64,000 nt of DNA from an uncultured Stenotrophomonas sp. (GTDB lineage: Bacteria; Pseudomonadota; Gammaproteobacteria; Xanthomonadales; Xanthomonadaceae): assembly GCA_900078405.1 (NCBI GenBank), contig FLTS01000001.1, positions 2,915,825 through 2,979,824 on the forward strand, in the 5' to 3' direction. The position numbers and the translations under genes were made by a program. The notes beneath the pieces are model-generated. The model did not search any database and was not told where the DNA came from. It saw only the letters and a program-made list of their open reading frames with translations. Below, piece by piece: positions 1 through 8,042 of the stretch; the stretch's first letter is position 1; every line of letters starts with the position of its first letter.

Positions 1-18
1 CGCAGGCATCGCCTCCAT

Positions 19-94
19 GCCGCTTTAGCTCAGTCGGTAGAGCAACTGTCTTGTAAACAGTAGGTCATCCGTTCGATTCGGATAAGCGGCACCA
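19..94 (+). tRNA. tRNA-Thr (anticodon TGT)
   Basis: The acceptor stem GCCGCTT (19-25) pairs with AAGCGGC (84-90), followed by discriminator A and an encoded CCA (92-94). The anticodon loop CTTGTAA carries TGT, which reads ACA threonine codons. The T arm contains GTTCGATTC. Length is 76 nt including CCA. No promoter is visible because the window begins 18 bases upstream. Confidence 0.95.
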
Positions 95-184
95 CTCTCC
101 GTATTTTTCGCTCCCGCTGCTGCGTTGCCGCGGGTGGCGGGCGTGGCCATTGGCTAGACTGCTTTCATTTGCAACGGAGGAATC

Positions 185-1411
185 ATGGCCAGTTCTCGTC
201 CTGTTTCATTGATCGGCGTACCCACCGACGTGGGGGCCGGCCACCGCGGCGCGCGGCTGGGGCCGGAGGCGCTGCGCATCGCCGGGCTGCCGGAGGCGCT
301 GGCCGCGCGTGGCGTGGACGTGCGCGACGTTGGCAATCTGCAGGGGCCGCGCAACCCGTGGACCGCACCGGTGGACGGTTACCGGCACCTCGACGAGGTG
401 GTGGCGTGGAACCGCGCGCTGATGGACGCCACCTATGCCGAACTGTGCGACGGGCGCATGCCGATCATGCTCGGCGGCGACCACTGCCTCGGCATGGGGT
501 CGGTCACCGCGGTGGCGCGCTGGTGCCGCGAGCAGGGCAAGAACCTGCGCGTGCTGTGGCTGGACGCGCACGCCGACTTCAACACACAGGCAGGCCACGG
601 GCATGCCGTGCAGGTTGCCCGAAGGAGTGAGCGCCTGGGTGTTGAAGTCGGCGTGCGCGTCCAGCCACAGCACGCGCAGCGGCTTGCCGGCAAGCCGCTG
701 CGCGTGCTGTGGCTGGACGCGCACGCCGACTTCAACACACAGGCAGGCCACGGGCATGCCGTGCAGGTTGCCCGAAGGAGTGAGCGCCTGGGTGTTGAAG
801 TCGGCGTGCGCGTCCAGCCACAGCACGCGCAGCGGCTTGCCGGCAAGCCGCTGCGCGTGCTGTGGCTGGACGCGCACTCGGACTTCAATACCTGCGAGGT
901 CACCCCGTCCGGCAACATCCACGGCATGCCGGTGGCCTGCCTGTGCGGGCTGGGGCCGGATGCGCTGACCCGGCTGGGCGGCACTTCCCCGGCGATCTTG
1001 CCGCAGCAGGTGCGGCAGATCGGCATCCGCTCGGTGGACCAGGACGAGAAGCGCCTGATCAAGCAGCACCAGGTGGACGTCTACGACATGCGCTACATCG
1101 ACGAGGCCGGCATGAAGCGCACGATGGAAGCGGCGCTGGCCGGCATCGATGCCGACACCCACCTGCACGTCAGCTTCGACGTGGATTTCCTCGACCCGTC
1201 CATCGCCCCCGGCGTGGGCACCACGGTGCCGGGCGGGGTGAACTACCGCGAGGCGCAGCTGGTGATGGAGATGATCGCCGACACCGGGCTGATGGGTTCG
1301 CTGGACATCGTCGAGCTGAATCCGCTGCTCGACCGCCGCAACCGCACCGCCAAGCTGGCGGTGGACCTGGTCGAAAGCCTGTTCGGCAAGTCCACCCTGA
1401 TGCGCGATTGA
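185..1411 (+). CDS. rocF: Arginase with an internal in-frame duplicated fold-back insertion
   Basis: Ureohydrolase family: hydrolyses L-arginine to ornithine and urea with two Mn ions. Metal motifs are visible: GGDHCLGMG (H100), DAHxDFNT, and DVDFLDP near residue 332. The start ATG follows a GGAGG-type site (AACGGAGGAATC). The protein is 408 residues against about 305 for the family. The excess of 102 residues is exactly two 51-residue repeats (121-171 and 172-222), so the metal-binding segment LRVLWLDAHxDFNT occurs three times (from residues 121, 172 and 223). Only the last copy runs into the normal CEVTPSGNIHGMPV continuation. Removing the two units restores a normal-length enzyme. Family assignment is certain. 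Whether the protein is active with an insertion at the metal site is unknown, and an assembly artefact is possible. Confidence 0.9.
   Translation: MASSRPVSLIGVPTDVGAGHRGARLGPEALRIAGLPEALAARGVDVRDVGNLQGPRNPWTAPVDGYRHLDEVVAWNRALMDATYAELCDGRMPIMLGGDHCLGMGSVTAVARWCREQGKNLRVLWLDAHADFNTQAGHGHAVQVARRSERLGVEVGVRVQPQHAQRLAGKPLRVLWLDAHADFNTQAGHGHAVQVARRSERLGVEVGVRVQPQHAQRLAGKPLRVLWLDAHSDFNTCEVTPSGNIHGMPVACLCGLGPDALTRLGGTSPAILPQQVRQIGIRSVDQDEKRLIKQHQVDVYDMRYIDEAGMKRTMEAALAGIDADTHLHVSFDVDFLDPSIAPGVGTTVPGGVNYREAQLVMEMIADTGLMGSLDIVELNPLLDRRNRTAKLAVDLVESLFGKSTLMRD
545..850 (+). repeat. Two identical 153-bp tandem units containing inverted arginase fragments
   Basis: Bases 545-697 and 698-850 are identical. 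A partial third copy starts at 851 and diverges after the GCGCA at about 875. Each unit holds a forward stretch encoding the DAHADFNT strand, an inverted stretch of about 50 bp, and the inverse of the forward stretch, ending in the self-complementary 18-mer CGGCTTGCCGGCAAGCCG (680-697). As a result 639-738 is a perfect 100-bp palindrome. Read on the minus strand, the inverted piece encodes NTQALTPSGNLHGMPVACLC. This is a divergent version of the arginase segment that follows the DAH motif in the forward gene. Confidence 0.95.
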
Positions 1412-1556
1412 TGCCGGCTGCACATCGCTGAACAGCGGCCGGTCGCGTTCACGTGCGCTGCACGGCGCAGTCGCCAGATTCGCCTCACGCGGAAGCGGTG
1501 GCCGGGGAGCTTCGCGGCCAGCCGCAACCGCCAACCCCTGAACGAGGAGAAGGTGG

Positions 1557-1706
1557 ATGAAGCGAGTGCTGATGTTGGCCGTGCTGGGGATGTTCCCGCT
1601 GGTGCTCGCCGGCTGCAACACCGTCGCCGGTGCCGGCAAGGACATGCAGAAGGCAGGCGAAAAGGTCGAGGACAAGGCCCAGGACTGCAAGGACGGCAGG
1701 TGCTGA
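1557..1706 (+). CDS. Entericidin-like small lipoprotein (copy 1)
   Basis: A 49-residue protein starting at ATG 1557 behind the GAGGAGAAGG site. It has a lipoprotein signal with lipobox LAGC (Cys20), followed by [19 protein letters not shown], the EcnA/EcnB family pattern. Members are small membrane-anchored lipoproteins, best known as an antidote/toxin pair in enteric bacteria. In xanthomonads they are usually annotated simply as entericidin. The tail carries two extra cysteines (DCKDGRC) not found in the next copy. It lies 35 bp upstream of a close paralogue. Function here is inferred from family only. Confidence 0.85.
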   Translation: MKRVLMLAVLGMFPLVLAGCNTVAGAGKDMQKAGEKVEDKAQDCKDGRC

Positions 1707-1741
1707 GCCGGCGCATTGAACCCGTGACGAGGAGAAACCCG

Positions 1742-1879
1742 ATGAAACGTTTGCTCGTGCTGGTGCTGTTGTCGATGTACGCGATGGCGATGCTGGCCGG
1801 CTGCAACACCATTGCCGGTGCCGGCAAGGATGTGCAGAAGGCGGGCGAGAAGGTGGAGGACGCGGCCACCGGCCATTGA
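1742..1879 (+). CDS. Entericidin-like small lipoprotein (copy 2)
   Basis: A 45-residue paralogue of the preceding gene, starting at ATG 1742 behind GACGAGGAG. The lipobox is LAGC (Cys21), and the mature part [19 protein letters not shown] is almost identical to copy 1. The pair is followed by a strong intrinsic terminator, so the two genes probably form a small bicistron. Which member would act as toxin or antidote cannot be told from sequence. Confidence 0.85.
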   Translation: MKRLLVLVLLSMYAMAMLAGCNTIAGAGKDVQKAGEKVEDAATGH

Positions 1880-1903
1880 TCCACCGTGCATCAAGGCAAG
1901 CGG

Positions 1904-1930
1904 AAGGGCCGGCGACCGCCGGCCCTTTTC
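1904..1930 (+). terminator. Rho-independent terminator after the entericidin pair
   Basis: A perfect 10-bp stem AAGGGCCGGC / GCCGGCCCTT with a GACC loop, followed by TTC, starts 25 bases after the stop of the second entericidin gene. Confidence 0.85.
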
Positions 1931-2070
1931 GTTGTCGGCTGCGGTCGCGGGTCACGGCGCGTTCAAGAACATCAGCACCGGCAAACGAATCATGGACCGG
2001 GCGCCAACAACGGCCTTGGCAGGGTGGTTGCGCGGCAACGACGCCGCTCCCCTTCGCAAGGAGAACCTGC

Positions 2071-2292
2071 ATGAACAAAGACATCATTTCCGGCAAGTGG
2101 ACCCAGATCAAGGGCAAGGCGCAGGCCAAATGGGGCGACCTGACCGATGACGACTTCCAGGTGGCCGAGGGCAACGCCGAATACCTGGCCGGGCGCCTGC
2201 AGGAACGCTATGGCTGGGCCAAGGACCGCGCCGAAACCGAGATCCGCGATTTCGAGAAGGCGCTGCGCAAAGACTACCCGGACTACCACTGA
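2071..2292 (+). CDS. CsbD family stress protein
   Basis: A 73-residue hydrophilic protein with the CsbD signature: an N-terminal [15 protein letters not shown] block, then [10 protein letters not shown] and a charged helix ending RKDYPDYH. CsbD-like proteins are small, abundant general-stress proteins of unknown biochemical role. The start is ATG 2071 with AAGGAG 7 bases upstream. Longer upstream reading in this frame lacks a family match. It is monocistronic between the entericidin terminator and trpS. Confidence 0.9.
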   Translation: MNKDIISGKWTQIKGKAQAKWGDLTDDDFQVAEGNAEYLAGRLQERYGWAKDRAETEIRDFEKALRKDYPDYH

Positions 2293-2413
2293 CCGGGCAT
2301 GGGTGGATGGACGGGACGGGCGGGGCCGCGGCATGCGGCCCGCCCGCTTTCCATCGGCGACGGCGGGCGGGCGGTTACACTGGGCGCGTTCATCCGCCTG
2401 CATTCCCGTGTTC

Positions 2414-3700
2414 ATGACCACCCGCGTTCTCACCGGCATCACCCCTTCCGGCACTCCCCACCTGGGCAACTACGTCGGCGCGATCCGCCCGGCGATCGCC
2501 GCCAGTCGCACCCAGGGCATCGAGAGCTTCTTCTTCCTGGCCGACCTGCACAGCCTGATCAAGGCGCAGGACCCGGTGCGCACCCAGCGCTCGACGCTGG
2601 AGATCGCCGCCAGCTGGCTGGCCTGCGGGCTGGACCCGGACAAGGTGTGGTTCTACCGGCAGAGCGACATCCCCGAGACCACCGAGCTGACCTGGTACCT
2701 CACCGTGGTCGCCGGCAAGGGCATCCTCAACCGCGCCCACGCCTACAAGGCGGCGGTGGACAAGAACCGCGAGGAAGGCGTCGACGACGATGCCGGCATC
2801 ACCGCGGGCCTGTTCATGTATCCGGTGCTGATGGCCGCCGACATCCTGATCTTCAATGCCAACAAGGTGCCGGTGGGCCGCGACCAGATCCAGCACATCG
2901 AGATGGCGCGCGACTTCGCCCAGCGCTTCAACCACATCTACGGCAAGGACTATTTCGCGTTGCCGGAAGCAGCCATCGACGAGCAGGTGGCGACGCTGGC
3001 CGGCCTGGACGGCCGCAAGATGAGCAAGAGCTACAACAACACCATTCCGCTGTTCGCCCCGCGCGAGGAGCTGAGGAAGCTGGTGTTCTCGATCCTCACC
3101 GACTCGCGCGCGCCCGGCGAACCGAAGGACACCGGGGGTTCGGCGCTGTTCCAGATGTACCAGGCCTTCGCCACGCCGGAGCAGAGCGCCGCGTTCGCCA
3201 GGGCCTTCGCCGACGGCATCGGCTGGGGCGAGGCCAAGCAGCAGCTGTTCGAGCGCATCGACGCCGAGCTGTCGCCGCTGCGCGAGCGCTACAACGCGCT
3301 GATGGCCGAGCCGGAGCGGATCGAGGCCCTGCTGCGCCGGCGCGGGCAGGAGCTGCGCGAGCGCTTTGCCATCCCGCTGCTGAAGGAACTGCGTTACGCC
3401 GTGGGCCTGCGCGACCTGGCCGCGGCCGGCGACACCCCGCGCGCCACGGCTGACACCAAGGCCGCGCTGCCGCAGTTCAAGCAGTACCGCGAGGCGGACG
3501 GCCGTTTCCATTTCAAGCTGCTCGATGGCGAAGGCCGGTTGCTGATCCAGAGCGGAGGCTTCGACTCGCCGCGCGACGCCGGCCAGCTGGTCGCCGCGTT
3601 GAAGCTGGCCGAGCACGATGACGCCCTGCGCAGCGAGCGGTTTGTGCTGGAGGCCGATGCCGCGACCGTGCTGGCCGCCCTGCGCGCGCTGCGCGAGTAA
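2414..3700 (+). CDS. trpS: Tryptophanyl-tRNA synthetase
   Basis: Class Ic aminoacyl-tRNA synthetase charging tRNA-Trp in the cytoplasm. The HIGH-like motif appears as PHLGN at residue 15-19 and the KMSKS motif at 202-206. At 428 residues it is longer than the usual 330-340 because of a C-terminal extension of about 90 residues, which is common in xanthomonad TrpRS. ATG 2414 is chosen because MTTRVLTGITPSGTPHLGN matches the family N-terminus. The open frame extends further upstream, but through the CsbD gene. Confidence 0.95.
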   Translation: MTTRVLTGITPSGTPHLGNYVGAIRPAIAASRTQGIESFFFLADLHSLIKAQDPVRTQRSTLEIAASWLACGLDPDKVWFYRQSDIPETTELTWYLTVVAGKGILNRAHAYKAAVDKNREEGVDDDAGITAGLFMYPVLMAADILIFNANKVPVGRDQIQHIEMARDFAQRFNHIYGKDYFALPEAAIDEQVATLAGLDGRKMSKSYNNTIPLFAPREELRKLVFSILTDSRAPGEPKDTGGSALFQMYQAFATPEQSAAFARAFADGIGWGEAKQQLFERIDAELSPLRERYNALMAEPERIEALLRRRGQELRERFAIPLLKELRYAVGLRDLAAAGDTPRATADTKAALPQFKQYREADGRFHFKLLDGEGRLLIQSGGFDSPRDAGQLVAALKLAEHDDALRSERFVLEADAATVLAALRALRE

Positions 3701-3721
3701 CGATCCGCACGGGAGCCCGCG

Positions 3722-4132
3722 ATGGCCTGGTTGTCGTTGTTGCTGTTCCTTCCCTGGTTCTGCGTGATGGGCGCACTGTACTGGTGGTTCCCGCGCCAGC
3801 CGCGGCATCGCCTGCGTACCCTGTTCGACGGCGCGGTATTGGCGCTGGCGCTGCTGCTCAGCATCGTCGGCATGCACTGGGGCTATGCCACCGGCGCGGC
3901 CGAGGCCGAGGTGGACAGCATGTGGAGGCAGATCCTCGCCGTGCTCTATGCCTATGGCAGCTTCCTCGCGGTGATGGCGCTGGCCCTGCTGCTGCGCACC
4001 GAGCTGTTCGAGCCCGGCCTGCATGGTGGTGAACTGGTTGAACAGTTCAGGCTGGAAGAACTGCAGGCCGGGCTCGAACAGCTCGGCACGCTGGCCCTGC
4101 TGCTGCGCCCGCGCGTACTGCGCCGTCCGTAG
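3722..4132 (+). CDS. Small inner-membrane protein with a fold-back insertion at the C terminus
   Basis: A 136-residue protein with three hydrophobic segments (about residues 4-22, 38-52 and 75-91). It starts 21 bases after trpS and is likely co-transcribed. The family is not recognised beyond an uncharacterised xanthomonad membrane protein. The C-terminal 45 residues are odd. The 20-bp stretch encoding ALALLLR at 3978-3997 recurs at 4089-4108 (111 bp apart, in frame), and the DNA between them contains a 25-bp perfect inverted repeat. The final TAG is part of a GTAG at 4129-4132 leading into a REP element. Without the 111-bp insertion the protein would end soon after its last membrane segment. 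Confidence 0.7.
   Translation: MAWLSLLLFLPWFCVMGALYWWFPRQPRHRLRTLFDGAVLALALLLSIVGMHWGYATGAAEAEVDSMWRQILAVLYAYGSFLAVMALALLLRTELFEPGLHGGELVEQFRLEELQAGLEQLGTLALLLRPRVLRRP
3999..4086. repeat. 25-bp perfect inverted repeat inside a coding region
   Basis: The left arm is 3999-4023 and the right arm is 4062-4086, with a 38-nt spacer that itself contains GAACTG...CAGTTC. It is flanked by a 20-bp direct repeat (3978-3997 and 4089-4108). On the minus strand the spacer reads FFQPELFNQFTTM, which looks like genuine protein sequence. This suggests an inverted gene fragment, as in the arginase insertion. Confidence 0.85.
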
Positions 4133-4148
4133 GATCCTGTAGAAACGC

Positions 4149-4220
4149 GTAGGAGCGACGCAAGTCGCGATGAGGTTCCAGCATGCAAGCCCGGTCGCGA
4201 CTTGCGTCGCTCCCGCGCGT
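4149..4220. repeat. Paired REP (GTAG-type) palindrome
   Basis: GTAG at 4149 opens a 19-bp arm (4152-4170, GGAGCGACGCAAGTCGCGA) whose reverse complement is at 4195-4213. Sequence and layout match the GTAG-REP family of Stenotrophomonas and Xanthomonas. Variants lie at 8962-9028 and 60327-60394. Confidence 0.9.
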
Positions 4221-4292
4221 TCCTGCGAAAGCCGTATTGCCGCACATCGACGCGGATGACAGCATCGGGCGGCGCATGACCGGAGCCATCGC

Positions 4293-5225
4293 ATGACTGC
4301 CAGCCACGGCATCCACACCATAGATACCGCGTTCCAGCGCGACCATTTCGACGCTGCCTACCTGCTGGTCGAGGACGGGCGCGGTGCGTTCGTCGATTGC
4401 GGCACCAGCCACGCCGTGCCGCGGCTGCTGGCCGCGACCGGGCAGGCCGGGCTGGATGCGGGTGCCATCGACTGGTTGATCCTCACCCACGTCCACCTCG
4501 ACCATGCCGGTGGTGCCGGTGCGCTGCTGCAACAACTGCCGAACGCGCGGCTGCTGGTGCATCCGCGCGGCGCGCCGCACATGATCGACCCGAAGCGACT
4601 GATCGCCGGCGCCACTGCGGTCTATGGCGAGGCGGAAATGGCGCGCAGCTACGGCCGCATCGTGCCGGTGCCGGCCGAGCGCGTGGTGGTGGCCGGGGAC
4701 GGTCACCGCCTGTCGCTGGCCGGGCGCGAACTGCTGTGCATCGACACGCCCGGCCATGCGCGCCACCACCTGTGTGTGTGGGACGCGGCCAGCCGCAGCT
4801 GGTTCACCGGCGACACCTTCGGCCTGTCCTACCGCGAACTGGACAGCGCGCAGGGGGCTTTCATCGTTCCCACCAGCTCGCCGGTGCAGTTCGACCCGGA
4901 GGCGATGCATGCCTCCATCGAACGCCTGCTGGCGCAGGCGCCGGAAGCGATGTACCTGACCCACTACGGCCGGGTGCAGGACGTGGCGCGGTTGGGCGCC
5001 GATCTGCACGTGCAGATCGACGCGATGACCGCCATCGCCCGTGCCTGCGTCGGCCATGCCGATCGCCATCGCGGGCTGGTGGCCGCGTTGGGCGAGCTGT
5101 ATCTGACGCGCGCGCGCATGCATGGTTGCCGGCTGGACGATGCCGGTGTGCTGCGCGTGCTGGAACTGGACATCGAACTCAATACACAGGGATTGGAGTG
5201 CTGGCTGGATCGCGTGAACCCGTAG
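4293..5225 (+). CDS. MBL-fold metallo-hydrolase
   Basis: A 310-residue metallo-beta-lactamase-fold protein. The zinc-binding motif HVHLDHAGG occupies residues 66-74 (H66, H68, D70, H71). Downstream ligands are seen in TPGHARHH, SWFTGDTFG and THYG. No signal peptide is present, so it is cytoplasmic. The substrate cannot be assigned; related proteins include glyoxalase-II-like and diverse thioesterase/lactonase-like hydrolases. The stop codon TAG (5223-5225) is contributed by the GTAG head of a REP element. Confidence 0.85.
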   Translation: MTASHGIHTIDTAFQRDHFDAAYLLVEDGRGAFVDCGTSHAVPRLLAATGQAGLDAGAIDWLILTHVHLDHAGGAGALLQQLPNARLLVHPRGAPHMIDPKRLIAGATAVYGEAEMARSYGRIVPVPAERVVVAGDGHRLSLAGRELLCIDTPGHARHHLCVWDAASRSWFTGDTFGLSYRELDSAQGAFIVPTSSPVQFDPEAMHASIERLLAQAPEAMYLTHYGRVQDVARLGADLHVQIDAMTAIARACVGHADRHRGLVAALGELYLTRARMHGCRLDDAGVLRVLELDIELNTQGLECWLDRVNP

Positions 5226-5296
5226 ATACCGGCTTGCCCGGTCCGGGGGCGCGAGAGTCATGGGAGAGCTTCATGCGGGGCAAGTCCCGCATCTAC
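5222..5296. repeat. REP-like palindrome, degenerate GTAG pair
   Basis: GTAG at 5222 and its inverse CTAC at 5293 border a partly palindromic stretch (GTAGATACCGGCTTGCCCGG ... GGGGCAAGTCCCGCATCTAC). It resembles the cleaner copy at 37551-37621. It lies between the MBL gene, whose stop it supplies, and the M28 peptidase gene. Confidence 0.75.
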
Positions 5297-5345
5297 GGGT
5301 AAAATTCCGCGCATTCCATTGTTGCTGGTGCCTGCCGTGAACCCG

Positions 5346-6998
5346 ATGCGCATGCTGCTGTTGTCGTCCTGCCTGTTCGTCGGCGGTATCGCCAGTGCGG
5401 CCAACGACCTGCCCGGTGGCGGCATCGACCCGGAGGCGCTGTCGCGGCACGTGCAGGTGCTGGCCTCGGACGCATTCGAGGGTCGCGCGCCGGCGACGGA
5501 GGGGGAGCGGCGCACCGTCGATTATCTGGTCGGGCAGTTCCGCGCGGCCGGCCTGCAGCCGGGCGGCGAGGAGGGCGGCTGGGTACAGGAGGTGCCGCTG
5601 GTGCGCGCGCAGGTGCAGGGCACGCCGGAGGCCGGCCTGCAGCTCGGCGACGAGCGCGTGCGGCTGGTCAACGGCGAGGACGTGACCCTGCAGAGCCTGC
5701 GTCCGCAGGACGAGGTGGAGGTGGCCGATGCGCCGCTGGTGTTCGTCGGCTACGGCATCGACGCGCCGGAGCGGCATTGGGACGATTACAAGGGCGTGGA
5801 CCTGCGCGGCAAGATCATGGTGGTGCTGGTCAATGACGCCGATTTCGAGAGCGCGGTGCCGGGCGCGTTCGACGGCCGTGCGGTGACCTACTACGGCCGC
5901 TGGACCTACAAGTTCGAAGAGGCCGCGCGGCGCGGTGCGGAGGGTGTGCTGATCGTCCATGAAACGGCACCGGCCGCGTATCCGTGGGCGACGGTAAAGG
6001 CATCGGGCACTTCGCCGCTGTTCGACATCCAGCGCAGCGAGGCCGATGCGCTGGCGCAGCACACGCCGCTGCGCGGCTGGATGCAGCGTGCGCTGGCCGA
6101 GCGCATCTTCGCTGCGGCCGGGCTGGACTTCGAGGCGGAGAAGCGCAAGGCCATGCGCGCCGATTTCCGCCCGCTGGCGCTGGGCGACGCGCGCCTTTCG
6201 GCCCGCTTCACGGTCAAGCGCGAGCCGGTGGTGACGCGCAACGTGGTGGCGAGGCTGGAAGGCGCCACGCATCCGGACGAGTCGGTGATCTTCTCCGCGC
6301 ACTGGGACGCGTTCGGCATCGGCCAGCCCGATGCCAACGGCAATGCGGTGCGCCACGGTGCCATCGACAACGCCACCGGCGTGGCTGCGGTACTGGAGCT
6401 GGCGCGGGTGTTCGCCGCCGGCCCACGCCCGCAGCGGACGCTGTACTTCATTGCACTGACCGCCGAGGAAAAGGGCCTGCTGGGTGCCAGCTACTACGCC
6501 GAACATCCGTTGGCGCCGCTGGAGAAAACCGCGGCGGTGCTGAACATCGAGATGTTCAGCCCGGACGGCGAAACCGCCGACATCGCCACCTGGGGCAACG
6601 GCCGGGTGTCGCTGGAGGCGGACATCGACCGGGTGGCGCGCACGCGTGGCCGCCGCTGGTCGCCCGATCCGAACCTGGAGGCCGGCTTCTTCTACCGCGC
6701 CGACCATTTCGCCTTCGCCCGCAAGGGCGTGCCGGCGATCACCGTCGGTGCCGGGCTGGACAAGCGGGAGGGTGGCGTCGCCGCCGGCCGCGCGCTGCGC
6801 GAGGCCTATTTCGCCAGTTGCTACCACCAGCCCTGCGATGCATGGACGCCGCACTGGGACGCGCGCGGGTTGGCCGCCGACACGCTGCTGGTCTATGACC
6901 TCGGCCTGGAACTGGCCAACGGCCGGCACTGGCCGCAGTGGCAGGAAGGCTCGGAGTTCGGTGGCGCACGCGAAGCCACCGATGCTGCGCGGCGTTGA
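5346..6998 (+). CDS. Secreted M28 family metallopeptidase with PA domain (copy 1)
   Basis: Zinc aminopeptidase of family M28, predicted in the periplasm or outside the cell. MRMLLLSSCLFVGGIASA is a signal peptide. A protease-associated-like region (about residues 130-240) is followed by the peptidase domain, with metal ligands in SAHWDAFG (H near 319), GAIDNATG, TAEEKGLL and NIEMF, and a final His in YRADHFAF. A GTG nine bases upstream (5337) is an alternative start. It is a close paralogue of the gene at 46911-48560, sharing long stretches such as YYGRWTYK and LIVHETAPA. Peptide specificity is not predictable. Confidence 0.9.
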   Translation: MRMLLLSSCLFVGGIASAANDLPGGGIDPEALSRHVQVLASDAFEGRAPATEGERRTVDYLVGQFRAAGLQPGGEEGGWVQEVPLVRAQVQGTPEAGLQLGDERVRLVNGEDVTLQSLRPQDEVEVADAPLVFVGYGIDAPERHWDDYKGVDLRGKIMVVLVNDADFESAVPGAFDGRAVTYYGRWTYKFEEAARRGAEGVLIVHETAPAAYPWATVKASGTSPLFDIQRSEADALAQHTPLRGWMQRALAERIFAAAGLDFEAEKRKAMRADFRPLALGDARLSARFTVKREPVVTRNVVARLEGATHPDESVIFSAHWDAFGIGQPDANGNAVRHGAIDNATGVAAVLELARVFAAGPRPQRTLYFIALTAEEKGLLGASYYAEHPLAPLEKTAAVLNIEMFSPDGETADIATWGNGRVSLEADIDRVARTRGRRWSPDPNLEAGFFYRADHFAFARKGVPAITVGAGLDKREGGVAAGRALREAYFASCYHQPCDAWTPHWDARGLAADTLLVYDLGLELANGRHWPQWQEGSEFGGAREATDAARR

Positions 6999-7005
6999 TC
7001 CTGCC

Positions 7006-7033
7006 CGCCCCCTCCCCCGGGGGGAGAGGGGCG
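7006..7033. terminator. GC-rich palindrome after the M28 gene
   Basis: CGCCCCCTCCCCC at 7006-7018 pairs with the complementary G-rich arm 7019-7033. It lies 8 bases past the stop codon. It lacks a T tract, so it may be a terminator or simply a dispersed repeat; a relative is at 14240-14266. Confidence 0.5.
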
Positions 7034-7142
7034 TGAAAGCGGGTGATCCGGCACCGCCACTGCAACCGGGTGTTGCGACGGTGGTAACGCCGCCGGCCGC
7101 GATGCTCGCCTAGAATTGCCGCGTTCTCCTTCGGTCTCCCCC

Positions 7143-8042
7143 ATGTCCGCACCCGTTTCCGTGCAGGCTGCCCCGCGTGGCGGCCTCGTCGCTGTCGCCC
7201 TGTTCCTGGTCTACGTGGTCTGGGGCTCGACCTACCTCGGCATCCGCCTGGCGCTGGAAGGCGGCATGCCGCCGTTGTCGGTGATCTCCGGTACTCGCTT
7301 CGTCATCGCCGGCGGCGTGCTCTACGGCGTGCTGCGCTGGCGCGGGGTGGCGGCGCCGACGCGGGCGCAGTGGCGCACCATCGGAGTGATGGGGCTGTGC
7401 CTGCTGTTCCTCGGCAACGGCATGGTGGTGCTGGCCGAGCGCGACGTCTCCTCCGGGCTGGCGGCGGTGGCGGTGGCCTCGGTGCCGCTGTGGATGGCGC
7501 TGTTCTCGGCGCTGCGCGGCGAGAAGGTCGCCGGTGGCGAGTGGCTGGGCATAACGGTCGGCCTGGCCGGCGTGGTCTGGCTCAATGCCGGCAGCAGCCT
7601 GACCGCGACACCGACCGGGCTGGTGCTGCTGCTGGTGGCGCCGCTGAGCTGGGCCTTTGGCTCGATCTGGTCACGTGGGCGCGACCTGCCGTCGCCGTTC
7701 ATGACTGCTGCCGGGCAGATGCTCTGCGGTGGCGTGATCCTCGTCGTGGCGGGCCTGCTGCGCGGCGAGCACATGGCCGCGGCACCGACGCTGCAGGGCG
7801 TGCTGGCGGTGGGCTACCTGAGCGTGTTCGGCTCCATCGTCGCCTTCACCGCCTACGTATGGCTGCTGCACAACGTGCGCCCGGTGCTGGCCAGCAGCTA
7901 CGCCTACGTCAACCCGGTGATCGCGGTGGCGCTGGGCGCGCTGGTCGCGCACGAGCGCTTCGGCGCGGCGGACATCGGCGCGATGGCGGTGATCCTGGCC
8001 GGCGTCGTGGTCATCACCCTGGCACGGATGCGCCGCGCATGA
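7143..8042 (+). CDS. EamA/DMT-family transporter
   Basis: A 299-residue protein with about ten hydrophobic helices and two EamA repeats, each starting with a pattern such as VYVVWGSTYLGIR. It resembles YedA-type drug/metabolite exporters in the inner membrane. ATG 7143 (MSAPVSVQ) is chosen over an upstream in-frame ATG because hydrophobicity begins shortly after. Its TGA overlaps the ATG of rarD (ATGA), indicating translational coupling. Substrate unknown. Confidence 0.85.
   Translation: MSAPVSVQAAPRGGLVAVALFLVYVVWGSTYLGIRLALEGGMPPLSVISGTRFVIAGGVLYGVLRWRGVAAPTRAQWRTIGVMGLCLLFLGNGMVVLAERDVSSGLAAVAVASVPLWMALFSALRGEKVAGGEWLGITVGLAGVVWLNAGSSLTATPTGLVLLLVAPLSWAFGSIWSRGRDLPSPFMTAAGQMLCGGVILVVAGLLRGEHMAAAPTLQGVLAVGYLSVFGSIVAFTAYVWLLHNVRPVLASSYAYVNPVIAVALGALVAHERFGAADIGAMAVILAGVVVITLARMRRA

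Noticed and set aside
545-850. CRISPR array or diversity-generating retroelement
   Set aside because: The units are only two, identical over their whole length, with no spacers. There is no reverse transcriptase or cas gene in the window.
206-1894. Long minus-strand frame across arginase with arginase-like peptides
   Set aside because: It is opened by high GC and the inverted arginase fragments in the repeat units. The rest of the frame has no family sequence, and the plus-strand arginase is clearly the gene.
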